DNA of 64,000 bases from Xanthobacteraceae bacterium (GTDB lineage: Bacteria > Pseudomonadota > Alphaproteobacteria > Rhizobiales > Xanthobacteraceae), in contig JAIENY010000010.1 in assembly GCA_019750915.1 (NCBI GenBank), forward strand, positions 62,001 through 126,000, read 5' to 3'. Below the pieces are notes generated by a model. That model worked only from the letters and a program-made list of their open reading frames with translations. It ran no database searches and was not told the DNA's origin. The translations under genes were made by a program, and so were the position numbers. Of the stretch, positions 55,251-63,165 are shown in pieces (positions within the stretch are counted from its first letter, which is position 1; every line of letters begins with the position of its first letter).

Positions 55251-56081
55251 ATGTTGTCCAGTTTCTTGGCAGAGGCAAGATTATGGTTGCTGAGCCGGAA
55301 GCCGTGGCTGATGCTACTTGGGTTCGCTATCGTCCTCGCACTTTGGTATCTGCTTGTCGATCTTTTGCAGGTGCCCCGATTTAAGGAGCTGCCATCTCTT
55401 TTGACGGTTGTCGAAGAGTGGGTGAGCAAAGATCCGATCTACGGCATTTCGATCTTTACCTCGGAATACTACCGTCACATCTTCACAAGCCTTTTGCGTG
55501 TGGGAATCGCTTTCACGCTCGCAACAGCGATCGGGGTGCCGCTCGGTCTGTTTCTGGGTTGGTCCCAGCGCTTCAGGGAGTACGTGTTTCCGATCTTCGA
55601 AACGCTGCGCCCTATTCCACCGCTGGCATGGATTCCGCTCGCTATCCTGATGTTCCAGGGGCGCGAAACGCCGATTATCTTCCTGACCTTTCTGGCTTCG
55701 TTTTTCGCGACCACGCTCAACACAATGTTGGGCGTCCGCTCGATTGATGAAACATACGTTCGTGCCGCTCGATGCCTGGGGGCAAATGATATTCAGATAT
55801 TTCGTCACGTCGTTATTCCTGGCTCGTTGCGCCACATTTTCAACGGGCTGCAGATATCGATCGGGGTCGCCTGGTTTTCGCTCGTCGCCGCCGAAATGGT
55901 GTCGGGTGAGTACGGCCTCGGCTACATGATCAACACCGGCTATACGATGATCGCTTATCCGACGATCGTTATTGGCATGATCACGCTGGGTCTGGTCGGC
56001 TTCGCCACAAGCATGGTCGTCTCGTTTATTGGTGCCCGTCTCACCGCGTGGCAGGCCAGTGGAAACGGGAAGCTCACATGA
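55251..56081 (+). CDS. ABC transporter permease 1 of the nitrilase cassette
   Basis: BPD_transp_1 family permease (SsuC/NrtB/TauC type), 276 residues from ATG 55251, ten bases after the binding-protein stop. About six helices; the EAA loop is RAARCLGANDIQIFRHVVIP followed by GSLRHIFNGLQISIG, and RPIPPLAWIPLAILMFQGRE is the family stretch before it. Its stop overlaps the ATPase 1 start as ATGA. Differs from permease 2 in the EAA loop and termini, consistent with a heterodimeric pore. Confidence 0.92.
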   Translation: MLSSFLAEARLWLLSRKPWLMLLGFAIVLALWYLLVDLLQVPRFKELPSLLTVVEEWVSKDPIYGISIFTSEYYRHIFTSLLRVGIAFTLATAIGVPLGLFLGWSQRFREYVFPIFETLRPIPPLAWIPLAILMFQGRETPIIFLTFLASFFATTLNTMLGVRSIDETYVRAARCLGANDIQIFRHVVIPGSLRHIFNGLQISIGVAWFSLVAAEMVSGEYGLGYMINTGYTMIAYPTIVIGMITLGLVGFATSMVVSFIGARLTAWQASGNGKLT

Positions 56082-56929
56082 ATTTGGTCCCCGGAGTGTC
56101 GCAGCCAAGGCTTGGGCATCTCATCATCGACGACCTGGTGAAGGTATATTCCGCCAAGCGCGAAAAGCTGATGGCTGTCGATCACTGCTCGCTGGACATC
56201 AAGCCGGGCGAGATCTGCATGATCGTCGGTCCGTCCGGTTGCGGAAAGACATCGCTGCTGAACGCCGTGGCCGGCTTTCATGACATTACTTCGGGCTCGA
56301 TTACTCTCGACGGCAAGCTTCTTTGCGGGGGTGATTGCCTGCAGGCATCCCCCGGACCGGATCGCGTTGTCGTATTCCAGAACGGCGCACTCTTCCCGTG
56401 GAAGACGATTCTGGAAAATCTCACATTCGGCCCGTTGGTGCAGGGCAAACTTGATCCGGGGCAAGCGCTCGACAAGGCGAGAATACTTCTGGCTCAAGCT
56501 GGTTTAAGCGGCTGCGAGGACAATTATCCGGCGGAGATTTCGTCCGGCATGCGCCGCCGTGCGGAGATTGCTCGGGCGCTGATGAACAACCCGTCGGTGC
56601 TTTTGCTCGACGAGCCTTATCGCGCGCTTGACGCCTTGACGCGAGCTGTCATGCACGAAGCCCTGCTTGCGATGCACCAGACCAATCCGGTCACAATCAT
56701 GTTCATCACGCACGATCTGGAAGAGGCCGTGTTTCTGGGGCATCGTGTCGTCGTGATGTCGGCTCGCCCGTGCCGGCCGCGTCTTACTCTCGAGATTGAC
56801 ATCCCATTTCCGCGCACGAAGTCAGTGCTGACCAGCAAACGATACCGGGAATACGTACAGACGGCGCTTGACGCCGTCCATGAGGAAGCCAAGGCGTCTT
56901 TCATTTCCGGTGAGCGTGAGGGCAACTGA
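56078..56929 (+). CDS. ABC transporter ATP-binding protein 1 (altered signature motif)
   Basis: NrtD/SsuB-type ATPase, 283 residues from ATG 56078. Walker A GPSGCGKTS (51-59), Q-loop Gln101, Walker B VLLLDEP with Glu179 and H-loop His212 (FITHDLEEA) are intact. The signature reads EISSGMRRR (154-158 ISSGM) instead of LSGGM: the first of the two glycines is Ser. In a dimer this signature faces the Walker A of the partner. ATPase 2 has the complementary pattern, so the pair probably forms a heterodimer. ATGA overlap with permease 1; next gene starts directly after the stop. Confidence 0.93.
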   Translation: MNLVPGVSQPRLGHLIIDDLVKVYSAKREKLMAVDHCSLDIKPGEICMIVGPSGCGKTSLLNAVAGFHDITSGSITLDGKLLCGGDCLQASPGPDRVVVFQNGALFPWKTILENLTFGPLVQGKLDPGQALDKARILLAQAGLSGCEDNYPAEISSGMRRRAEIARALMNNPSVLLLDEPYRALDALTRAVMHEALLAMHQTNPVTIMFITHDLEEAVFLGHRVVVMSARPCRPRLTLEIDIPFPRTKSVLTSKRYREYVQTALDAVHEEAKASFISGEREGN

Positions 56930-57781
56930 GTGACGATCACGGTAACAACAACAGGTCGGAGCCATCGTTTGCTGGGTCTGGGTGCGATCAGAATTAACAG
57001 GGAGCTTCGTCGCGGTGTCACCGGAGGCATCATTGCAGTCTCGCTGTGGGAGCTCTGCTCCCGTGCACCTCAGCTTTTCGGATTTTCCATCCCCTATATC
57101 GGAGTGCTGCCTCCTCCGAGCGCGGTGATGGCGGAGTGGGCGAAACTAATCGTCGATCGGTCATACTGGCTATCTTGGTATTTGAGCTTTGCGCGGGTGT
57201 TCTCAGGGTTTGCTATGGCTTTTGCGACCGGCGTGCCGCTGGGTTTGCTGCTCGCCCGCAATCGGACTTTTTACGGCGCCGCGTTTCCGGTTTTTGAGGT
57301 GTTTCGTCCAATTCCGCCAATCGCGTGGATTCCGGTTGCGATCATCTTCTGGCCAACGCAGGAGCTTTCTATTGCTTTCGTTATTTTCCTTGGCGCCTTT
57401 TACACGATCACGCTCAACACAATGAACGGAGCGCGCGAAGTCGATCCCGCGCTGGTTCAGTCTGCACTCTCGATGGGCGCCAGCAGCTGGTCCATCTACC
57501 GATCGATTATTTTACCCGCGACGCTGCCAAGCATTTTGACGGGTGCTGCAATCGGCATGGGTATCACCTGGGAAGTTGTCGTCGCGGCGGAGATGATCTC
57601 GAGTGGCGGTGCTTCCAAAGCCGGCGGTGGTTTGGGCCACCTGATGTGGAATGCTTATATCTCCGGTCATCGTGAGGCGATCGTCGTGGCGATGATCTCG
57701 ATCGGAATTGCGGGTTATGGTTCAAGCGCGTTGCTCAGGATTCTCGGTGGTCACCTGACGCCTTGGCTGAGGAAGAACTGA
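56930..57781 (+). CDS. ABC transporter permease 2 of the nitrilase cassette
   Basis: Second BPD_transp_1 permease, 283 residues from GTG 56930, immediately after the ATPase 1 stop (TGAGTG), with gaggg upstream. Family stretch FRPIPPIAWIPVAIIFWPTQ, EAA loop QSALSMGASSWSIYRSIILP then ATLPSILTGAAIGMGITWEV. It has a longer basic N-terminus than permease 1 and a Gly-rich loop SSGGASKAGGGLGHLMW near the end. One base separates it from the ATPase 2 start. Confidence 0.92.
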   Translation: MTITVTTTGRSHRLLGLGAIRINRELRRGVTGGIIAVSLWELCSRAPQLFGFSIPYIGVLPPPSAVMAEWAKLIVDRSYWLSWYLSFARVFSGFAMAFATGVPLGLLLARNRTFYGAAFPVFEVFRPIPPIAWIPVAIIFWPTQELSIAFVIFLGAFYTITLNTMNGAREVDPALVQSALSMGASSWSIYRSIILPATLPSILTGAAIGMGITWEVVVAAEMISSGGASKAGGGLGHLMWNAYISGHREAIVVAMISIGIAGYGSSALLRILGGHLTPWLRKN

Positions 57782-57782
57782 C

Positions 57783-58610
57783 ATGGCGCCTGCGCAAGAC
57801 CAAGCAACGTGGAGCGGGCAGATCGATATATCCGGATTGCGCCGTACATTTACCCGAGGGGCGCGGTCGCGAACTGTGGTTGACGACTGCAGCCTCTCGA
57901 TAGAAGCTGGCAAGTTAACGGTCATGATCGGTCCTTCCGGATGCGGGAAGAGCACGCTCGCCAAACTGATCGCGGGTTACGACAAGCCGGATGCAGGAAA
58001 AATCACGATCGACGGCAGAGCGATCAAGGGCGCTGGCCGCGATCGGCTGATGGTGTTTCAGGAAAGCGCGTTGTTTTCGTGGATGACAAACGAGAGCAAT
58101 GCTTTTTTCGGTCTGCGGCAGAGCGGCCAGATCACCAAGCAGAAAGTGATCGAAGTTGAATCCTTTCTCGATCAGGTCGGCCTCCTGCGCTTCGCCAAGC
58201 GGTTCCCCAGCGAACTGTCGGGGGGGATGCAGCGGCGGCTGGAAATGGTGAGGGCGCTTGTCAACAAACCCGACCTTTTCATTCTCGATGAGCCGTTTCG
58301 CGGACTTGACGCTATGACGCGCGCGCTGATGCAGGAAAACTTCGCGACAATGTTTGATTCAACGCGATGTACCACCCTGTTCATCACGACGGATATTGAT
58401 GAAGCGCTGTTGCTGGCGGACCATCTTCTCATCATGACGAATTCGCCGATGAAAGTGGCCGACAAGATCGTGATCGATCTGCCGCGTCCGAGAAAGCTGG
58501 CCACGATCTTTGCAGACGAGCGAGCGAACAGATTCAAGGAAGAAGCATTGAATCTTCTTTATCCCGAAGCGATGCGGGCCTTCGAGGCGCAAGCCGCTCC
58601 CGCAGTTTAG
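57783..58610 (+). CDS. ABC transporter ATP-binding protein 2 (H-loop His missing)
   Basis: NrtD/SsuB-type ATPase, 275 residues from ATG 57783. Walker A GPSGCGKST (50-58), Q-loop Gln93, canonical signature LSGGM (145-149) and Walker B LFILDEP with Glu170. The switch His is replaced: FITTDIDEA has Thr203 where THD is expected. Loss of this His generally cripples hydrolysis at that site. Combined with ATPase 1 (His present, signature altered) one composite site is fully canonical and the other doubly impaired. The TAG stop overlaps the convergent LysR gene by four bases. Confidence 0.93.
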   Translation: MAPAQDQATWSGQIDISGLRRTFTRGARSRTVVDDCSLSIEAGKLTVMIGPSGCGKSTLAKLIAGYDKPDAGKITIDGRAIKGAGRDRLMVFQESALFSWMTNESNAFFGLRQSGQITKQKVIEVESFLDQVGLLRFAKRFPSELSGGMQRRLEMVRALVNKPDLFILDEPFRGLDAMTRALMQENFATMFDSTRCTTLFITTDIDEALLLADHLLIMTNSPMKVADKIVIDLPRPRKLATIFADERANRFKEEALNLLYPEAMRAFEAQAAPAV

Positions 58611-59590
58611 CTCTTCTTGTTTGGATAGGGAGCGATCTTGGCATCTGTGCCGACGCCGGCTCGATTGCCCCAATTCTTGATGTGGCCGCGTGCGAAGTCA
58701 GAAAATGTTCTGACGATCCGACGCTGGGTTACACGTTGCAATGTGATCAAATTGACTCGAAGCGGCCGCAGCGATTCAGCCAGCGGAATGTTGACCACTT
58801 CACTGCCGTCATACGTGCGGTCGACTTCCGGAACGAGATTGAGAATGGAATAACCCAGGCCATTGCCTACGAGTGTGCGGACGGTCTCGAAAGACCGCGA
58901 CCGAAATCTGATATTCGGATTGAGATTCATCGAATAGAACAGCGACAGGAAATATTCTCGGGTATGGGGCAAATCCATTAGAATCAGCGGTTCATCGACT
59001 AACTCAGCGAGCTTGATTGCCTTTGCCCTGGCTAACCGGTGGCTTTTTGGAAGAACCGCCAACGGAGGAAGTTCAACAGTCGAAATGTTTTTAAATTGGT
59101 CGGGGACGCCAAGATCGAAGCTAAGTGCGATCTCGGATACGCCATTCCGAACGCTTTCAAGAATCTCTTCGTGATCTCCGACGAGGATACGGACGCGAAT
59201 CTTGGGATAACGCTTGGCAAACTCGGAAATGAGATTGGCAAAAATGACGGGCGCAAGATTTGTGAAGCATGCAACCGACAATTCGCCCTCGATTGCGTTG
59301 CCCATGGCGCCGGCAATAGTTTCAAACTCATCGGAATGCGCAAGCAGCCCTTTCGCCTCAAGCGACAGCATTTCGCCGACTGGCGTAAGTACAAGTCCCT
59401 TGGTGGGCTTACGGAAAAATATCGAAACGCCCAGCATCGATTCGAATTCGCTGATCGTTGCCGATACAGCGGCCTGGCTTCTGCCGAGCTTCTGAGCGGC
59501 CGCGGATATGGTTCCGGTTTCAGCTACGGTGACAAACGTCCGCAACGTTCTCAAGCTGATCTTGTTTGTTCGCTTTCCTTCGGCTGCCAT
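58607..59590 (-). CDS. LysR family regulator next to the nitrilase cassette
   Basis: LysR-type regulator, 327 residues. N-terminal winged helix: LRTLRTFVTVAETGTISAAA, QKLGRSQAAVSATISEFESM and FFRKPTKGLVLTPVGE. Effector domain from about residue 95 (GELSVACFTNLAPVIFANLI; LSFDLGVPDQFKNISTVELP). Convergent with ATPase 2, the genes overlapping by four bases at their stops. LysR regulators usually sit divergent from their targets, so control of the operon is plausible but would need binding at the far end, near 52953-52974. Confidence 0.92.
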   Translation of the reverse strand: MAAEGKRTNKISLRTLRTFVTVAETGTISAAAQKLGRSQAAVSATISEFESMLGVSIFFRKPTKGLVLTPVGEMLSLEAKGLLAHSDEFETIAGAMGNAIEGELSVACFTNLAPVIFANLISEFAKRYPKIRVRILVGDHEEILESVRNGVSEIALSFDLGVPDQFKNISTVELPPLAVLPKSHRLARAKAIKLAELVDEPLILMDLPHTREYFLSLFYSMNLNPNIRFRSRSFETVRTLVGNGLGYSILNLVPEVDRTYDGSEVVNIPLAESLRPLRVNLITLQRVTQRRIVRTFSDFARGHIKNWGNRAGVGTDAKIAPYPNKKS

Positions 59591-59834
59591 TTTTCTGGAT
59601 CGTTAATCGCCTGTCTTGTGGGGCATATTGCATCCGTCTGGCTCTCGCCAGCGGCAAGGGCAGCGTACGCTACAAACCCGAAAGCCGCCAATCGGCATCC
59701 AACGGACCGGGCGTAATTGACCTGAAATTGCTTTTGAGCCGCTATTCGGGGGGCTCGCGTAGCGGCATGATAAGGCAGGCGAGGGATCCTCAGCCCTACA
59801 AACGTCGGCATAACTCCGTAAGCGCCCCGCGCAG
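59591..59834. other. 244-base stretch without supported gene
   Basis: Upstream region of the LysR gene and boundary of a patch of gene relics. A minus-strand open frame runs through it (59551-59838) but overlaps the LysR start and shows no family features. No repeats or hairpins of note. Confidence 0.5.
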
Positions 59835-60317
59835 TCATTTATAGCCTGCATCGCTGTCGGCGGATTGATGCCACATGAAGTAGATTGGAATGTTAGGATA
59901 TTCCAGCGGCGGTCTCATGACCTTGGTTCGAAAAAAATCCGCGTAGACGAGCGCCATCCGCTTTGGAAGCGTGCAAATAAAGTCAGTTTTCTGAACGATC
60001 AGTGGCATCGAGAGAAAGTGGGGCACCTGCAGCGCGATGTCGCAGGTCAGGCCGTGTGTCTTCAGAACAGCGTCCACGATTGGCTTGTCTTGCTTTAGCG
60101 CGACGTGCTGCATCGACGTGTCATCGTCGATGCTGAAATGATCGCCGATGAACGGGTGATCCACCCTGTATCTCGTATGCCGTTCTGGATAAGATCAAAA
60201 GCCTGCCTGATTGGGCTTGCCATCTGCCTTGCGCGCGATGTCGGCATCATTCCTTGAGCAATTCGCACAAAGAGTGCGTCATCAAGCGTCGCGCGAAGTC
60301 GCGCCAGGGCGGCGTTC
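59835..60317 (-). pseudogene. LysR-type regulator gene with internal deletion
   Basis: Two pieces of one NodD/NahR-like LysR gene. 60175-60317 encodes NAALARLRATLDDALFVRIA and QGMMPTSRARQMASPIRQAF, i.e. part of the helix-turn-helix domain without its start. 59835-60174, in another frame, encodes VDHPFIGDHFSIDD through VPHFLSMPLIVQKTDFICTL and LPKRMALVYADFF, the end of the effector domain. About 100 central residues are missing and the frame is broken. The upstream end is cut where an ABC permease fragment begins. Confidence 0.82.
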
Positions 60318-60479
60318 CCGAGCATCCTCACCGGTCTGAAGATCGGCTGGGCGTTTGCCTGGCGCATGCTGATTGCGGCCGAGCTGGTGTTCGGCGTCTC
60401 GTCCGGCTCCGGCGGCCTTGGCTGGTTCATCTTCACCATCGAAGCCAATACCGTCGATCGATGGGGTATACAGTCGTAA
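60315..60479 (+). pseudogene. C-terminal fragment of an ABC transporter permease
   Basis: 54 codons in frame to TAA 60477-60479 encode FPSILTGLKIGWAFAWRMLI and AAELVFGVSSGSGGLGWFIF, the part after the EAA loop of SsuC/TauC-type permeases. It is not a copy of either intact permease in the cassette (permease 2 reads LPSILTGAAIGMGITWEVVV), so it comes from a third transporter. The 5' side joins the LysR relic directly. Confidence 0.82.
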
Positions 60480-60538
60480 CCGAGCCCTCTCTTTCACGCG
60501 ATCTTGACGCCTGTTCGGTGCCATCACGCAGTGCAGGC

Positions 60539-60856
60539 TTAAACTCGGACAAGCCTTTTCGTCTTTGTCGAAAGGCTGGATTTCTTTTGGTCCTTCACGA
60601 ACTGCACGCCGATTTCCGTTCCGTTGATCCGGACAAGCTGACAGCGGCGGAATGCCAAACCCGTTGCTGAGAGAAGCAAAAAGAATTCTTTCAGTTGCAA
60701 TCCGCTGATGGAGACTTCCACGTTCAGTTTGGCGCCGGTCGCCGATATGTCGATCAGCTGGCATGGCCGCTGCCATGTGCCGTCGATGCCGACCATCTTG
60801 ACGTCGTATCCCTTTGTAAAGATCACGCGCTCAGTTTTCCGTTTGCTCCAGGTCAT
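60539..60856 (-). CDS. PilZ domain protein
   Basis: Single PilZ-domain protein, 105 residues. Visible: YDVKMVGIDGTWQRPCQLID, the conserved DISATGAKL (D/NxSxxG-type motif), and LRRCQLVRINGTEIGVQF-like ending (FRRCQLVRINGTEIGVQFVK). The Arg-rich RxxxR c-di-GMP motif of strong binders is only weakly represented (KRKTER at residues 5-10), so ligand binding is uncertain. Located 18 bases after the DUF2336 gene, same strand, probably one operon. Its first part is duplicated in decayed form at 52682-52753. Confidence 0.85.
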   Translation of the reverse strand: MTWSKRKTERVIFTKGYDVKMVGIDGTWQRPCQLIDISATGAKLNVEVSISGLQLKEFFLLLSATGLAFRRCQLVRINGTEIGVQFVKDQKKSSLSTKTKRLVRV

Positions 60857-61080
60857 CGCGGAAAAACTCCCGAATCAGTCGAGTGGGACAGCGTCGGCTT
60901 TTGCAGCTGAGCACGCGGACCAGAAGCGGATGGTTCGCTGTGCCGATGCGAGAGTCAAAGTATCGAACAGTGTTTTGCAGTGGTTCAACTGTTCTTCAGG
61001 CAGCTTCGGGCAACGTGGGCGGTTATTGAGAAGAACGACCGTCGTTGGCCAGCTGGCCTTTGCTGCGCGGCAGGCGATGA
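60783..61080. repeat. direct repeat copy B (intact DUF2336/PilZ junction)
   Basis: Intact counterpart of the degenerate repeat at 52682-52962, same orientation. It covers the first 24 codons of the PilZ gene, the 18-base gap and about 68 codons at the end of the DUF2336 gene. Confidence 0.8.
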
Positions 61081-61987
61081 TAAGTCCATCCGGCCGGGAA
61101 TTTTCAAAAACAGGTTCGATGGCTTCGATCGGCACCGATGTAAGCAAAGAAAGCGCTGCGATCATGTGCTTGTGGTCGCCCTCGAACGCAAACCTGTTCA
61201 GCGCGGAATCGGTGAGATTTCCCGCGCGGTTGAGTGCCACGACGGCATCCTGCGCTTTAGTATAGTCCGTTGGCTTTCTGACGATCGTACCAATCTGTTG
61301 CGTGATCGAATCGAGAGCATCCTTGATCGTCTCGCGAAGCTCGGGTGAGGCAATACTCAGAAGTTTCGCGCGAATGCGCTCTGTTGCCATGGACAAGAGT
61401 TTTTTCAGCAGGTCTTTCGGCATATCGCCGCGAAGGCCAAGCCTTTCTGCGAGATCGTCGTCACGTTCGGATCGCTCGACCATGTCGGAGTATCCGCGAG
61501 CAGAAAAGCGGGCGCCTGGATTCGCAGCGAGTACGAGCGAAACTTGGTTTTCATCGCGTTGGATCAGCGCGTCGGTAACATCCTCGGCGAGATGATCACG
61601 ACGTGATATCGCAAGCAGGTGATCGAGCCCGCGGCTCGACGCGAGCGAGACAAGATCGGCGTCACTCAGCCGGGTTGACTTCTCCAGCACGGGCACCGCG
61701 ACGTCGGCATCCTCGTGAAAGGCCAATTGCCGCACGACTTCCCTGGGTGCGGATTGCAGCTCAGCAAACTGGTTGCTGAGCGACGCGAGCGCTTTTTTCT
61801 CCATGTGGTCCATCAGGCGAACCAGCACGTCGTCGAAAACCGCGATCTGTTGCTCATTCAGCCGGTCGGCGTCGGACAGGAAGAGGTCCGTCGTCTGGCG
61901 CAGCATTGCGATCCGGCGTTGCGACGAGCCCGACCGGATGGCGGACTCAAGATCATTCACCAGTGCAACGGAGGCAGAACTGCTCAT
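60875..61987 (-). CDS. DUF2336 domain-containing protein
   Basis: Alphaproteobacterial protein of the DUF2336 family, 370 residues, cytosolic, mostly helical. It opens MSSSASVALVNDLESAIRSG, followed by QRRIAMLRQTTDLFLSDADR and FDDVLVRLMDHMEKKALASL, and has HEAT-like helical repeats in the middle (SRGLDHLLAISRRDHLAEDV, RDENQVSLVLAANPGARFSA). No catalytic motif is seen. The C-terminus (LNHCKTLFDTLTLASAQRTI) is duplicated in the relic at 52772-52962. Paired with a PilZ gene, so a link to c-di-GMP signalling is possible but unproven. Confidence 0.88.
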   Translation of the reverse strand: MSSSASVALVNDLESAIRSGSSQRRIAMLRQTTDLFLSDADRLNEQQIAVFDDVLVRLMDHMEKKALASLSNQFAELQSAPREVVRQLAFHEDADVAVPVLEKSTRLSDADLVSLASSRGLDHLLAISRRDHLAEDVTDALIQRDENQVSLVLAANPGARFSARGYSDMVERSERDDDLAERLGLRGDMPKDLLKKLLSMATERIRAKLLSIASPELRETIKDALDSITQQIGTIVRKPTDYTKAQDAVVALNRAGNLTDSALNRFAFEGDHKHMIAALSLLTSVPIEAIEPVFENSRPDGLIIACRAAKASWPTTVVLLNNRPRCPKLPEEQLNHCKTLFDTLTLASAQRTIRFWSACSAAKADAVPLD

Positions 61988-62306
61988 GACAACGCCGATT
62001 CTCGGCCGATCGCGATTTGGAAATCGGGATCAGAAATGGATTTTCAAATGACAGAACTTTGCGGGGAAATCTTTTAAGCGGTATTAAAATGCTGCGGTTT
62101 TTAAGTGTGGTTGTGGACGTTAACTAACCCTGTCGGGTTACTATAATACCTTTTGCGTTGATGCGCGGGATGTTCCGCCGCAGGTTGAACCTCCCTGCCT
62201 TGGGAGTCTGGACTTCATCCACGCTCATTGATTTCCATCAAGGTCCCCCTGCTCCCCACGGCCTAAACTTGAAGGGTTTCGCTGCTGCAACATGGGAGGA
62301 AGCCAA
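61988..62306. other. 319-base divergent intergenic region
   Basis: Lies between the DUF2336 gene and a small exported-protein gene. It contains an inverted repeat taaccc-tgtc-gggtta (62125-62140) next to an exact TATAAT (62142-62147), and a consensus FixK/FNR box at 62228-62241. No open frame of note. Confidence 0.6.
62228..62241. promoter_or_regulatory. FixK/FNR-type box TTGAT-N4-ATCAA
   Basis: ttgatttccatcaa is a perfect palindromic match to the FNR/FixK consensus. Its centre is about 41 bases before a plausible start site near 62276, with taaact (62264-62269) as -10 element, the geometry of a class II FixK-activated promoter. The first gene downstream is the small exported protein at 62307. 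Confidence 0.7.
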
Positions 62307-62549
62307 ATGATCAAAACAATCGCTTTTGCTGCATTCGCCCTCGCCGTCACCACCTCGGCCTACGCGATGCCGGCGGCACCGTTTCAAGAACAGGGAAACC
62401 TGATTACGCAAGTGGCCTTTGGCTGCGGACCCGGCAGGACCCGCGTCAACGGAATATGCGTCGCCAGAACGACGATTCGTCACGTCCGCCGCGACGCCCG
62501 AAGGTGCGCCTTCTGGAACGGCGGCGTCTGTGGCCGCTGGATTTACTGA
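62307..62549 (+). CDS. small exported cysteine-containing protein (GCGxG type)
   Basis: 80 residues from ATG 62307, with a strong GGGAGGA ribosome site. Signal peptide MIKTIAFAAFALAVTTSAYA. The mature part has four cysteines: GCGPGRTRVNGICVAR and RRCAFWNGGVCGRWIY. The GCGxGxxRxxxGxC pattern recurs in many small secreted proteins of Bradyrhizobium relatives, of unknown function. A FixK/FNR box upstream suggests induction under low oxygen. Confidence 0.85.
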   Translation: MIKTIAFAAFALAVTTSAYAMPAAPFQEQGNLITQVAFGCGPGRTRVNGICVARTTIRHVRRDARRCAFWNGGVCGRWIY

Positions 62550-62655
62550 AAAGGCTTTGTTCGATTGATCGGAATTGCGTGCTGGTCGCATCACGCCATT
62601 CCGAGAATATCGCAGCTTGGCAAGTTCAGGCACTCTCCAGCCTTGCTTTCGGTCT

Positions 62656-63165
62656 TTAAGCTCGGGGAAGGATGACGCGGATGAGCGCGCCGCCATCCGG
62701 AGGGTCTTCGATGTGAATCGTGCCCCGACAGCTCTCGACGATCTGGCGGACTATTGTGAGCCCAAGTCCGACGCTCCCGTGATCGAGATTTCTGGACGCC
62801 TCCGCCCAAAAAAACGGCTTGAAGACCTGCGCGCGATCACCTTCAGCGGTCCCCGGTCCGCGACGCTTAGTTCCGCAGTGACTTCGTGCGTGAGCAACGA
62901 GATATCGCTGACGCGGCCGTAGGTGATCGCATTGCTGACGAGATTGTAAACGACACCCGTGAGGGTGACGGATGATCCTGAAACCATCAACGGGCCAGCG
63001 GCCCCTGCGAGGGTAAAGTTTTCTCCCAGCGCTTTTCGTGTCTCATACTCCTTTCTGACAATCGGTGACAGATCCGCGATGTCGTTCGGACCTACCGTAA
63101 AGGACGCGCGAGCGAATGCGAGCGTGTCATCGACAAGCTCCTGCATACCGTCCAGATCGGCGGCC
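62656..63165 (-). pseudogene. sensor histidine kinase relic
   Basis: Only the end of a kinase remains: DLDGMQELVDDTLAFARASF after the phospho-acceptor helix, N-box NLVSNAITYGR, then ELSVADRGPLKVIAR. A frameshift near 62795-62805 follows; the other frame continues VFKPFFWAEASRNLDHGSVG, LGLTIVRQIVESCRGTIHIE and GALIRVILPRA to TAA at 62656-62658 (G boxes). The dimerisation helix, His and sensor regions are absent, removed by the fusion to a response-regulator fragment at about 63165. Confidence 0.8.

Noticed and set aside
59551-59838. 95-codon minus-strand frame upstream of the LysR gene
   Set aside because: It overlaps the LysR start in another frame and has no recognisable motif; it lies in a patch of relics.
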